In this document: in pieces, positions 36,606 through 48,128 of the stretch
Layout of the letters: every line of letters starts with the position of its first letter
Numbering within the stretch: position 1 is the first letter of the stretch
Source: Favolaschia claudopus
Lineage: Eukaryota > Basidiomycota > Agaricomycetes > Agaricales > Mycenaceae
Reading direction: 5' to 3'
Assembly: GCA_037176885.1 (NCBI GenBank)
Contig: JAWWNJ010000047.1
Coordinates: forward strand, 1 to 64,000
DNA length: 64,000 nucleotides
Position numbers and translations under genes: made by a program
The notes under the pieces: generated by a model
The model's input: the letters and a program-made list of their open reading frames with translations, nothing else
Database searches by the model: none
What the model was told of the DNA's origin: nothing

Positions 36606-39600
36606 TTACTCGGCAGGTTTGGGTGGGAGCGGCGGAGGTGGGCCGGGGAGTTTCGGGTCGAAACCCGGGGAAAATGGGGTGAATGGCGCAACATCCAAAC
36701 CAGGGGCAGAGGATTTCCGTACGGAAGGCGACGGAGAGAGTGTGGACGGAAGTACCTCCTCCGCTGACACAACACCGGATGTCACGAATTGCGACACCCG
36801 CAAATCTTCTTCTTGGGTCTCCTGGATGTACTCGACAGGTGGACGAGGTTTTAAAGGGGGAGGTGCTGGCGGTGTGGATGGCGTTGAGACAGACGAGGAG
36901 GGAGAACTGAATCCACCTCCGTTAGTATGAATGCTATTTCCGTTGACCTTGGGTTTGGAAGGGGCATCTTCGTTCTCGTATCTAGCTTTGAGGAGCGCCT
37001 TTTCCTCCAGAGCAGTTAATATTTTGACTGGCCCTGGCGAAGTAGGAGTCGGTCGCGAAAGAGAGGAATTAGATGCCTTTCTTGGTGGAGGCTGAGGAAC
37101 CCCGGCGGCTCGTCTACTCTCCGCGTCCTGTGCCTCGAACTTCCTCTGTAGCATTTGTTTCTCCTCAAACGCTGATACTTGCCGACCCCCAGAAAACGGC
37201 GGGGGAGCATCGTCGACAGATCTAGTGTTCTGCTGGGTAGCAGCAGTGTCTTGCGCGGCATACGCCCTGCGGAGGCGCTCCTTCTCAGAGAGATGTGACA
37301 TGATGTTTTGCGAACCGGCGTCGAAAGGTGGAGGTGATTCTGCCTTTCCGTTTGGAACATTCCCACTAGAACCGGATGACGAAGGAAACAGCGAGTCGTA
37401 GGCAACGGGGCTCGAACCCGAGGCGTACTTCGGGTCGGGTTCGTCGCTGACATGACCCTGGACGCGCCCAACAGCTTGCTTGGCTTCATGATAGCGTTTC
37501 AAGGCCGCTTTCTCCTGGTCGGCCGTCATATATTGAGGGATCTTCGGGGTATTCGAAGACTTCTGCTGGCCAGAAGAGTTGGAAGGACGAGCAGAACCTC
37601 CTGCCACAGGTTTATAGGTCGAGTCATTTGCAAGGTCGGAATTACTTCGCCCATGGGCTGAAGCTTGGTAGGACCCACTACGGCTCGGGCCGGAATAAAA
37701 TTCCGACCCTTGAGTCTTTTTTACCGCCTCCTGCGCCTCATTAAACAATCGTAGCTTCTCCTCCTCGGCAGTGGGCCAGCGGCTGGCCGTGGTGGCAGCC
37801 CGGGGAGGTGTGCTGGCCCTGATCGGCTATAATATTTTGTTATGAATGAGTGAACAGCTATACCACAATGCACTTACAGGAGGGCTTGCTCCCCGTCCCA
37901 CTTGGCCTTGGGTCTTCTCTACGTTGCGCCTTGCATCCTCGTAAAGACGGGCCTTTTCGTCCTCAGCAGTGGGCCAGACTCTCCCTGCAGTGTTTTGCGC
38001 AGCAGCACTAGCAAGTGCTTGCTGAGGAGCAGGGTCCTCGGCAGTCATACCAGCAGGCGCGTTTGTGATGGTGAACCGATTTCTGTCTGCACTTCCTGGT
38101 CGCCTGCCGGTCCCCGGTCTCGTTGTAGAGCCACCCTCGTCGGCGCTTGAACGAGAATTTGAGACCTTGTGAGTTGGCTTAGAGTTGGTATATCCCCCGA
38201 ATTCGTCGGTTCCTCTGGTGGGTGTTTGAGCAGCTGGCATCGTGTTGTACGCGTTAGCAACAACACTACGATTGACGGGTGGTTCACGGCCTGCAAACGT
38301 CTGAGGCTGAGGCTCTTCAGGACGGCGGGTAGGGGTGTTAGGATTGTTGGGGAGCAAGGAAAGGCTCGGCGCGGGCCCGATACGCCTGATGGCCTCCGCC
38401 GACACAGCGCTTGAAAAGCGTGAGCCTTCAGTCAAAGCACGCCACAGAATCTCACGAACCGTTGCCAATTGGATAGGATAACTGGGAGGTCCATGATCAA
38501 TGGAGTCCCGGTGCCCATGAGTGCCTTGACGCTGAGAGTATAAGTTATATCAATGTGGCGGGCGGCATTCAACGTAGTGGTGGTGTGGTCGGGGGAGATC
38601 ATACATGTCAGTTCTGCACGGTGCTGGGTGCCTCCGTATAGTGTCGCATTAACGGGGAATTTGTTCTCGCTTATGGATATCACTCGGACCTGAGGTGCGC
38701 TTTTTTTGCCCGACGTATATGGTCCGGCGCGGAAGATCGTCGACTCTTTGAGTGTTAATTCGAATCCGCGGAGGATTACTGTATGGAGAGCGTCTGATTT
38801 CACAGTAGCGAAGAGGGAAACCCGATCGCCAGGTCCATAACAGGTGGCACTGCGTTCCACAATGAGGGTGACACCCTCCTGGTTAATGTTACGCGTTTCC
38901 GGCTGGCAGTACACGGGCCACGTTGAATGCAACTCGTGTTTGTCGATGAGTACATCGGCTTGGGTCGAAACAACGACGGATTTCCGCTTTCGGAGAAAAC
39001 CTCTGGTGAGAGTGAGAGCGAACCGGGGTCAATGAAGAGCCACACACTTTTTACCCTTGGTGCAAACACTAGCCACAAGTTCATAGTTGATACCAGCTGC
39101 CTGCACCGTCAACAAACGGCGGAATATTGCCGAACAAGAATACCAAGTCCGCACCTCGATTTTGGAGGTCAATACTGGGCGGGATCGATTCCGGTATTCG
39201 TATTGAGAATGGAAAGTCTTGCTGCAACGGCCAAAATAATGAAAGCTCTCATATAATTAGATAGGGCACTCACAGAACGCAAGAGTCCATACTCCTCGCT
39301 CGCCGACCATAAATTGACGGGGCTGGGTCCAACAAAATCATGGAAGGTATTGACAACACCGCCGCCAGGGAGGGTTTCTACCTTGCGCAGCTCGATGCGC
39401 ACCCATTTCGCCTTGGCGCCTTGTGGTCCAACCCGTACCTCGATTGCCTGTCCTAATGAACATGAATCCTAGATTGGTTCGACCACTACGCACTCCTTTA
39501 ACAGCAGCTTGGGGTCGCTCCGGACCAGGGGGTACTCCAGGATACCCTATAGACGACGGAGAGTGAGCACTTATGCGTGCGACTTGAGGTACGCTACGGA

Positions 39601-39710
39601 CCATGAACAAAGTCCACATTTGGCGGTGGACGGAGGGTTCTGGAGGGCGGTCAGCTCAGGAACACGAAAGATTAGTGTTGAGGTTTGTACAGTTTGACCT
39701 GGGACGACAT
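36606..39710 (-). CDS. alpha-arrestin-like protein with repeated helical tail
   Basis: Arrestin-fold proteins in fungi act as adaptors for ubiquitination and endocytosis of transporters, or in signalling. The start MSSQVK (39708-39710) joins across an intron with donor GTACAA to LRPPPNVDFVHG, YPGVPPGPERPQAAVKG. The arrestin N-domain contains KWVRIELRKVETLPGGGVVN and FHDFVGPSPVNLW. The C-domain contains THSTWPVYCQP-like sequence near 38900, VERSATCYGPGDRVSLFATV and RHIDITYTLSVKALMG. After about 38450 the protein is disordered and Pro/Ser-rich, with six degenerate copies of a Glu/Lys/Ala helical motif (two begin WPTAE-EK). It ends LPGPPPPLPPKPAE, a possible SH3-binding proline motif. I saw no obvious PPxY motif for a Rsp5 ligase. 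Confidence 0.85.
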
Positions 39711-39874
39711 TTGCCAGTCCGACAACTGTCCCAGAAGAAGAAAACGGAAAGTCAAGAGTTAAGCTGGGCCCTGAGTTGATGCATCAATTGATGCGGCAGT
39801 ACCTCTGCGCAATCCATCTTGATATTCCTATTCTACTTAACTTAGTCGATACATAAGAAACAAACTAACGTCCA

Positions 39875-42800
39875 CTACGGTCGTGCCCGGGCAGCATCCG
39901 AATTCGTGCGTCCCCAAAGCCCTCCTACCACGTTGGAAACAGCCTCCGTCAGCTGTCGCTGCTGTGTCGGTGCATGTTTCACATAGAACAGTCGCACATT
40001 CGTCGCATTCCAGATGCCCAACGGCGTCATAGCGCGCACATAAACTTCCCCCCATATGAGGGACGTGAGCCACACGATCGAAGAATCTGACCACTGTAGA
40101 AGGTCAGTAACATCCTCCCATACAGTGGCGCCCAACATACCATGAATCGACGCGGGTTGAGTGGGGGTGCGGGAGGTAGAACATGCTGGAGATTGACTGT
40201 CCCTAGAAACTCGACAATGGCCGAAGTGGAAGTTGTTCTGTGACGGTTCGCTTGCATTTCTTGTACTTTGGGCAGTAGTTCGGAAATCAGAAGCATTACA
40301 CAGTCAAGAGGTAGCCTGAACCACTGATTAGCAACGCAGCGTGATCGAACTTCGCGCAATCCCACCCTTGCTGCCATGAGGTAACCTACAAAAGCGATGA
40401 ACGAGTTGGTAGTAATGTGAAGGAAAAGTGTGTACCCATTCTTGAGTCGGTACAAATCCATTTCTACCTATACCTGACGCGGCAATGCGATCTAGGCTTC
40501 CGTTCCTCTCCAGCGAGTGAGAACGCCGAGCTCTCATCTTGCCCCTCGCCTTCTCGGATGACGAGGTTGAGCCTTGAACGTTTTCCGACATCGGGGAAGT
40601 GGGAAGAACCATGGAGGTCTCGGGATCCTGTGAGTGTCGTGGACTAGCTTCCGTGGAATCGTTGGATCCATGCGTGTGTTCGCTTTCATGGCGGAGGAGT
40701 TTCGCCTTTTCTTCATGAGGTGAAGCGTCTTCACTTTCAACCTGAGGACCCTTGCCTTTGACGTCCTTGCGGGCCTGTTCCTCTTTTGCAAGCTGAACAC
40801 GCCGGATTTCCCGCAACCCTCGTGACAGCGTGAAAGTTCCCAGATCCTCGAATGCTTTGTGTGCCGACAAAATACCGTATATCAGGTTTGGATTCGCTGA
40901 AAGATTGTATAAAATGACAGCATTGAAGATCTCCAACCTGAGAATCGATGTTAAAAACTCGATGAGATATTGAACAGAAACTTGCATGAAGAATAAAAGC
41001 CTGGGATGACCTTCGTCTGCAAGCAGGAAAAGAGGGTTTGAAAAGGACGTGAAGAGCTGGATAAGTCGGGCAGAGGCGGTGACGGTGAGATTTGCAAAGT
41101 ACGGGGCCGAGTTCGACAATGCTATAATCAGTGCAGGATAGAGGGAATTCAACTGTCCCGAAGTTGTGGCGACAATGGCATAAACAGCCTAGATCCATAA
41201 CATGAGTGTTGCCGCGAGACAAGCAGGGAACACCTACGTTGATGAAGAAGTCAGCGGCAGTTCCAGGAGCATTCCACTTGCTCGGAAGCTGCGCTTTGAC
41301 AGGTTTTGTCAACCGTGCACCGAAGCTCGGTTCAGCCGAAAGAGTCTGTACGATATAAGAAACGGCTCTGCAAAGGCCGTGTTGCTCTGGGATGCTCAAT
41401 CAATAAGGGTGTAAGACGAAGCAAAATTCGTACGAGGCTTGTCCTTGATCTCCAAAGTGTAGCAGAGCAGATAAGCCACTACGTCCATAGATTTATCCGA
41501 CTCGAGCAGATAGGCGCGGAATTTCTGTATGCTTTGATTATTTGCGCCGCGATTCATGTCATCTCTTACCGACTTTATTCAATTCAATCATCTTCCAGAA
41601 AAAAATCACTGCAGACGAGTGAATCGATTCTATACAGAGGTTGAGAAAGACAAACCTGTTTCGTTGATATATTGAACGGACTTTCGAGCGCCGGGAAGTA
41701 AAATATTCATGCTGGCCATTTGTTGCTCTAGGATGCCGACAATGCCATCCAAGATGAAAGCAAAATCTTGGGTCCTATGCTAGATATTCGATGAGTGGCA
41801 GCTCACAACAGTACAGTTGCATCTACCAATTTCATCAAAAAGTATCTGAATGCATTTGTTCGCGCTGTTGGAGCAGAGGGATTCGCCTCGTCATTTATAT
41901 TTGATTTATCTCTTGCGGAGCCGCTTTGAAAGTCGAGTAGCACAGAGAGGACCTGTAAGCAGATGGCGACGAGATTCGACCTTGGGTCTTCGCCTTTGAA
42001 GACAAGGTGATTGTATGGCAATACTTTCCCCGCCATTCCCGCAAGGTTGGTTGGAATGGCTTGAGATGAATTCATCGCAGTGTTGAGCAAAGAGCACAAG
42101 ACGGTCAATATGTCGCGGCGAGGTGTTTTTTGAACCACGTGTAGTGTGTAAAGCGACGGTTTCGAGAACAAGGAGGCGGAAGAAACATATATTTGCCGTG
42201 AAAGAAGCACGAGGAGGAGACGCAGCACTTCGATTTTATTGTTGTCATACGCATGACTGGGACCAGGATCGGAGGTCGAGCCAATTCCCTTTTCCCTGTA
42301 TGGTATTCTGTTGGAAAACAAAGGCAAGGGCCAATGAAGGAAACCCACCAAATCACGTAGTTGATTTTATGGTGATCTACTTGGATTTTAGTTGGCAATG
42401 TGAAGCCGCAGCAGAACAGGAGGTCTATTATGCTGCTAAACAACCGCTCGCCGCGCGAAGGTAGCTGTTTCTTCTGCTTATTGACTGGCGGAGTCGATTC
42501 TTTAATCTCGCCGTCACTGTCGTCTTCGTCCTCGATGACGAACTGAGGGGCTTCCGAGGATGCCTCCACCGGGTCCTCTACTGCTTCCTCTTTCTTCCAT
42601 AGGACTTCAAGCTCGAACGCGCTCCCTTCGCCTTCCACCTCGAATACAACGGGCAAGACGCGCTGAAGAATACGAAGACAGTTCAAGACCTGGCCAGTGG
42701 TACTGCGTTCACTGGCCCCAGTTCCTGCTTGAATGAAGGAAGAGGCAAAAGCGGCGACAGAAGCGTTGGCGGCAGAAGGAAAGGTGTGGTCGGAGATGAG

Positions 42801-43212
42801 AGTGAAAAGACGAGAAGTCACGACACGGATGAGGGTCGCTACATTTTCAGGTGCCTCTAAAAGGGCACGGCGGACTAGAAAGAGATTCAGTGGCCCGGAG
42901 GACGAGAACAGGTGGATTGATTACTGTCTTGTGGTGTTATTAACGAGAATACATCTGAGGCAGAGTCGAAGAGGATTGTATACTGCAAGTCGGTGTGAGA
43001 TTAGTGTAAGTCTCTCAGAGCATGGACCATGGCGGACCTGGTCCCAGTAGTGGTCTGCTTCCGGTATGTTCTGAGAAATCGAATATTTGGCACCCAAAGT
43101 TTTGTCTTCAACTGTGACCTACTCGAACTGCGGATAGCTTGGCAATACCGCTGGGGCTGCTCCGAAACCCAAGTTTCTGTGCGTCGGGAAGCAAACTGAA
43201 CGTCTTGAACAT
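39875..43212 (-). CDS. HID1: Hid-1 family protein (HID1/Ecm30-like)
   Basis: Hid-1 proteins are peripheral Golgi factors linked to secretory granule and cargo sorting. The start is MFKTFSLLPDAQKLGFRSSP; short exons join to NIPEADHYWDQ, YTILFDSASDVFSLITPQD and IRRALLEAPENVATLIRVVT, which reproduces the conserved N-terminal pattern (KLxFR...WDQ...DVF...PENxATL). Next are SRLFTLISDHTFPSAANASV, QVLNCLRILQRVLPVVFEVE and LFSSIIDLLFCCGFTLPTK. Helical repeats continue through YLIEFLTSILRLEIFNAVI (about 40950). A charged insert rich in Ser/Glu lies at 40480-40790. The C-terminus reads WSDSSIVWLTSLIWGEVYV, GIWNATNVRLFYVKHA. At least ten exons. A longer in-frame N-terminus (MCLFAPTKSGVNW) exists but lacks family support. 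Confidence 0.9.
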
Positions 43213-43366
43213 GTCTGCAGCGTTCGGTTGCAGCTGCGCAATCGCATCCGAAATAGGAAACCAATTCACACCAGATTTGGTAGGCGCAAATAGACACACT
43301 CGGTTTATTGTAGGGTTGCTTTCGAGAAGTTTCTACGCAGCATAGTATCGTCCAGAATAAACTAAT

Positions 43367-44440
43367 CTACATCAACAAGGTAGCGCCTGTAGCAAATCCG
43401 GCGAGTAAGATAGCCCCCAAGCTTGCAACAACCTTGAGCCCATCGCCGGTGTTACCAGGAGGCGGCGAACTGCCTCCCGCTCCACTCCCAGTTGCGGCTG
43501 GCGGGTTGGTCGCAATGGCGTTGAGACCGCCAGTCACAGCACCCGTATCAGTTTCCTAAACGCTCGTTAGCGTCAAGGTAAAGGATTGTTGAATGCGTGC
43601 TCACTTGAGGCTCAGAGAGGCCGATCTTCGATGCAGCAGCTTGGAACGCAGCGAAAGTATTCGTTCCGTTCTGAGGGGCATTGATGCTGCCAACCATGCC
43701 TACGCCAATATTGAAACTAACTTCGAATACGCCTATCGAGAAAGCTCACCCATGCCACAGTGTTGGAACTGAATTGAAAAAGGACGCATCAATCTGTATT
43801 CGAGCGCAGCAAATAGAGAAATGAATATACCTGTTTGCAGTGGAACCAGATCGCTAGGGACATATATGCTTCAGCGCAATAGTTACTCAATGTAATACTT
43901 ACGCTTGGTGTCGTCGGTGATCGTGATGCTAAATTGTTTGGAAGTCGCTGGACGAAGTCAGTAAGCAGTAGTGCAAGAAATGTGGTCGTTTACTCAGTCC
44001 GGAGTCGAAGCCCGCGCTGCTGTTGGAAGTCGCCGCCAGATATGAGCACGGGGCATCGAAACTCGACTGGGTGACCGAGTGGGTGATCGCCTGGCTACAC
44101 GGTTGTACAAATTCTTGAAGTGTCCGCACACGACAAACTGTATACTACTTACTTCGGGAACCAGAATGTAACCGTGGTACCGTTGGCTGCAGTGATTTGA
44201 TTGGGGCTGAACATGAAGGCACCGTTGGGAGAGACATCGACCTGGAATAATGCTGTCAGAATATTCACGAGCGATGCAACAGTAGACTACATTGACATGT
44301 GTCGCATCGCCCGGAGGGGCAGACGGGACAGCGACACTCGGAGTAGTCGTCGTTGCGGGAGGCGGGGGTGCGCCGTATCCGAATTGTGCGTTAACCCCAA
44401 GGGAAGAAACAAGAATCGTAAGAGCGGCGGAAAAGAACAT
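43367..44440 (-). CDS. secreted GPI-anchored cupredoxin-like protein
   Basis: Small extracellular blue-copper-fold protein of the serine-rich fungal family; function unknown. MFFSAALTILVSSLGVNAQ is a signal peptide, followed by a Pro/Thr spacer. The cupredoxin domain has DVSPNGAFMFSPNQITAANG and TVTFWFPN. Further along are AITHSVTQSSFDAPC and, across introns, KPIWFHCKQFQHCGMGM. The His, Cys-x4-His and -x4-Met residues are candidate type-1 copper ligands. Then SINAPQNGTNTFAAFQAAAS, a Gly/Ser/Pro spacer (ATGSGAGGSSPPPGNTGDGL) and a hydrophobic end (VVASLGAILAGFATGATLLM) that fits a GPI-anchor signal. A TATATA box lies about 52 bp upstream of the ATG. Six or more exons. Confidence 0.88.
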
Positions 44441-45231
44441 TTTGAAGGGAGGAGGGGATGTTTCTTGGAGCGCCAAAGAATGAATGGCGTTATATAGAGC
44501 CAGCGGTTGCTGCGGAAACCTCGATAACGTGTGCCACTCAAGCTGGCGTGAGCAAAGGCAGGTCCTGATTTATACAGAGGTGTTCACAAGACTATTTCAG
44601 GGTTTGATCGAGGACGGGCAGGACATTCAGATGGGGTTGACGAGACATTTAAGCGTGGGATCATTTGGAGGTGTAGAACTTGATGTGGCAAAAATCTTTT
44701 GGTCTCAATATAACTAGTTTCTTCAGACCCCAACCATTGGGACGAAGGGCCAGATCCAAAGGATCCTTTACCGCTGAGTTGGAAGCCGGGAGACTGTTCA
44801 AGCATTTTTTCGAAAGACAAAAGGTGGATAGATCGCAAGTAAACAGTTCCCAGAGTATCCTTGCGTGCGAGCTGCTAGACATACCGGGATTGTGTAGTTT
44901 GATTGCCAGCCCATAGAGGGAATCGAATTACCCATGTCCCTCCTGTTCCTTTCCCAATTCCTGTGTAAGAGTCGCATGCCTGTCGCCTAGAGTTTTGATA
45001 TAGATGGAAAGGAACTCTCGGAATTCCGCTGGCCCGTTTGCTTCAGGGACAGATAGATATGGTGCCGACGGCTACGGCAGTGCGAGACGAGAACAGAATG
45101 GAACTAAGCAACGCGTTTGAGGGTCGTGCGCTCATTGAACTTAAAGTTACTGCAGTTGGTTGTGGGAGGTAAAGAGCGGTGTGACATGTTGTGACATCGA
45201 ATCACGGCATCCGAGTCGTTCGCGTTTAGCC
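44441..45231. other. divergent intergenic region, cupredoxin / SNF8
   Basis: 791 bp, the second longest gene-free interval. Apart from the TATA box of the cupredoxin gene I see nothing identifiable. Open frames on both strands at 44560-44920 overlap each other and show no domain. Confidence 0.45.
44491..44496 (-). promoter_or_regulatory. TATA box of the cupredoxin gene
   Basis: TATATA about 52 bp upstream of the start codon at 44440, a usual distance for a fungal TATA promoter with a short leader. It fits strongly regulated expression of a secreted protein. Confidence 0.5.
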
Positions 45232-45984
45232 ATGCACAGACGCGGCGTTGGGCTGGCTGCGTTTGACCGCCAGGAACAGTCGAAACGTTCTTTCGCCGTG
45301 CTCTCTGCACAGCTCTCCCAGGCTCAAGTTGATCAACTCCATGCACAACTCAACCAATTTCGCACTGCTCTCGCCCACTTTGCTACCACTCATCGCGACT
45401 CCATCCGGCGGGACCCTGCGTTCAGACATGCCTTCCAACAGATGTGCTCGTCAATCGGGGTAGATCCTCTTGCCGGCCCTCGTAAAGGCGGCTGGTGGGC
45501 GGAAATGCTCGGTCTGGGTGATTGGCAATATGAACTTGGCGTACAAATCGTCGACGTCTGCGTAAGCACCCGAGAGAGAAACGGCGGCTTGATCGAAATG
45601 GAAGAGCTGCTTCGGCTGGTCACCAAGTTGAGAGGTATCAGTGGTGGCCAAATCACCGAGGATGACATTGCGAGAAGTATCAAAACTCTTCAACCTCTCG
45701 GCGTCGGATACCAAGTGGTCATTCTCGCTGATGGCCGCCGTATGGTGCGTAGCGTGGTCAAAGAGCTTGACGAGGACCAGGCAGTAGTTCTTGCCATCGC
45801 CCAGTTGCAAGGAGGACGGATCGTGGAAGATATGTTGATCAGCGGAAAAGGTTGGACCCAAGGACGAGCGAAGGCCGCTTTGGAGAACATGCTCTTGCGC
45901 GACGGTTTGTGCTGGTTGGACGAGCAGGATGAAGAGTATGGTAAGGCGTACTGGGTAACTTCAGCGATGACATGGGACATGTAA
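45232..45984 (+). CDS. SNF8: ESCRT-II subunit Snf8/Vps22
   Basis: Two winged-helix domains in ESCRT-II, which sorts ubiquitinated cargo into multivesicular bodies. A single exon of 250 residues starts MHRRGVGLAAFDRQEQSKR, the family's near-invariant N-terminus; an in-frame upstream extension is not conserved. Following blocks are RRDPAFRHAFQQMCSSIGVD, DPLAGPRKGGWWAEMLG, LGDWQYELGVQIVDVC, GGLIEMEELLRLV and ISGGQITEDDIARSIKTLQP. The second winged helix contains VRSVVKELDEDQAVVLAIAQ and AALENMLLRDGLCWLDEQ. Length agrees with the family (about 230-260). It is one of only two intronless genes in the window. Confidence 0.96.
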   Translation: MHRRGVGLAAFDRQEQSKRSFAVLSAQLSQAQVDQLHAQLNQFRTALAHFATTHRDSIRRDPAFRHAFQQMCSSIGVDPLAGPRKGGWWAEMLGLGDWQYELGVQIVDVCVSTRERNGGLIEMEELLRLVTKLRGISGGQITEDDIARSIKTLQPLGVGYQVVILADGRRMVRSVVKELDEDQAVVLAIAQLQGGRIVEDMLISGKGWTQGRAKAALENMLLRDGLCWLDEQDEEYGKAYWVTSAMTWDM

Positions 45985-46023
45985 TAATAATACAATTGTA
46001 TAAGATTCATGTAATACAGCTGG

Positions 46024-47923
46024 CTATGGAGGTGGTGGATTGCTTGGACGCGCAGGGTCAGATGGTTTGAGATTCTCCTCAGCGGCGGATGGTAGTTTCT
46101 CAGTGGGTGCTACAACGAATGAGCTGCAATATGAGAGGAAAAGACCAAAAACGAACCTGCGACAGTGTCTTCGCTTCCTCCATCCATGCCTTGAATTTTG
46201 AACTTGATGGGCTTTGCATCAAGTGTCCGTAGATTCACCAGGACCAGTATTCCGGTATCGGCAAAACGAGGGACCAGGATGAGTCGACATCGTTTGGCTT
46301 TGTCCTCCTTGTGGAGAAGTAGTTTTGTGCCAAATTGTTCCTGTCCGCCAACTGCATAGATATCCGGTGTCTCGGAAATTATGAATGGATCCGAGCCAAA
46401 GTACGGATGGCACCAAAGCGTGTCTGGTGCAGTTGGAGCCATATGTCTCCATCTGACGGTGGATTCCAAGAGAGCAAGAGGAATTTTAGGGTGGTAGGGA
46501 ACGTACTTGAACATATCATTCAAGGGTTGGCCTGAATTGACCAAAATGGTCCGACCGACTCCCTCGCTGGCTGCCTCAGGTGTAGAGACTGGTGCGAATC
46601 GTAGGTAGGTGGGATTTGTTTCGCACGAAAAAGAGCCGCAAGAAGCAACCGCACCAAACATTGCTCGAGGAAGGGGCTGTTGGGGAAGGATGACGCCAGA
46701 CGGGTCCGACTCTCCAGGAAGTAAGTGAACGGGCATACTGCGCGCTATGTCGAGGAGGTGTGCCGAGAGACTTAGGGTAGGGTGCGCAGAAAATGATGTT
46801 GTATCGTGGCCATACCTTCTCTTTACACAATGTGAGCAAGGGTCAGTGTTTTGGTAGCGAAAACGACTTACACCTCTCCTGCTTTCACTTTCATCAAAAC
46901 CTTCAACCTTTGGCTCTGATATTATCGGGGCAAGCGAGTCTCCGGCGATGATGAGACGCGAAATTTGTGCTGCATTGATCTGTTGTTGAGGACCCCCTCC
47001 CTCCCCTGTCAAATATTCAACCAGCATCTGTGTTTGCGCATCCACGGCCGAAGGTGATCCAATATCAAGACCAGACACAAGAGCAATCCACGCGTCTGCT
47101 TGAGGATCGACTGGGAGAAAGAAAACGATCACAAATTCAGCATCGAGACAAATGTGTTCAGCTTACCGTCCACGTCCATTTGTTCCTCTGTCTGATTGAG
47201 ATGGGGCTGGGGCGCCATTTCCGCGTGGCAGACGTCGACAACCTCGAACTCTCCGGTCGGCGTCTCAATCCCGAGTGCAGCAATAATGATTCCGGTGATG
47301 AGCCGTGCCTTGACCACTCGCTCGCCAACAAGTTGAATACGACCAGACTCGTCCTCAAGCATTATATTGTCGTCCGGGGAGTAAAATTTAGCCAGAGGCG
47401 GCGGCGGAGGTATTGATGTCTTGGGATCATGATAAGTTGAACGAGTGAGGCCCGATGGAGAATTAAGTCGAATACACACGTCTCGAGCAATGTCCTCCAT
47501 CACGTTTGGTTTCAAAGGCATATCCATATACACAGTCCCCACGATATAGCATAGCTTGGATTTCTCAACTTCAAGCACCTTGGGCACCAGAACCGGGCTT
47601 CCTGGGTATGACCGTCAGGTGAGAGGCAACTTGGTGACAGCAGTTGGTATGTATTGCCTTCGATGTTTTGCCACCGTTTGCGCGCTCTCTCCTCGACTAC
47701 ATCGCGAAGAATCCGGAGACGTATGAAGTATATATTAGCATATTGATGCTTGTAAGACTTGTCGGCGCTAGTGATGAGAAACGAAGGTGTCCCGTTGGTG
47801 GGAGGCAAGACAGAGGTGAGTGGTCTCGAAAGACTGGTGGAACCCGTAGGACTGCGAATGAGGATCAATGCAGCACGGTGGTCTGTTGAGAAGAACCGAC
47901 AGTGGAGTTATGGCTCGAACCAT
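46024..47923 (-). CDS. POL31: DNA polymerase delta small (B) subunit
   Basis: Second subunit of DNA polymerase delta, joining the catalytic subunit to Pol32. The N-terminus is inferred: ATG at 47921-47923 gives MVRAITPL, then a 49-bp intron (47852-47900, donor GTCGGT) leads to PTGSTSLSRPLTSVLPP and TPSFLITSADKSYKHQYANI. The OB-fold region includes VEKSKLCYIVGTVYMDMPLK, LAKFYSPDDNIMLEDESGRI and VVKARLITGIIIAALG. The inactive phosphoesterase domain includes DAWIALVSGLDIG, QISRLIIAGDSLAPI, SMPVHLLPGESDPSGVILPQ and RHMAPTAPDTLWCHPYFGSD. The last exon is short and ends with a run of prolines. Without the proposed first intron the frames do not connect to any ATG. Confidence 0.9.
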
Positions 47924-48128
47924 TGAAGCCTTTCCAGTCAAGACGCGTGGGACGCGTTATTTACTTGTGTGTGTCCTGGTGTGAGTGTGTAACACTTGTC
48001 ACGGTGACGAGCTTGTCCAGGCTTGTCCTTTTCCATGTGTGCGGAAACCGAGATTGATTCATTTCTGTACATCGTACAATTACAAAAGGATAGTCCATTC
48101 GCCCTTGTCTTTCAACTCTTCCTTGCCT

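Noticed and set aside
36619..36930. Glycine/serine-rich plus-strand frames over the arrestin tail
   Set aside because: Antisense shadow of the Pro/Ser-rich C-terminus; no splice signals or start context.
44560..44920. Overlapping open frames on both strands between the cupredoxin and SNF8 genes
   Set aside because: No domain, no splice structure, and mutually antisense; not enough to call a gene.
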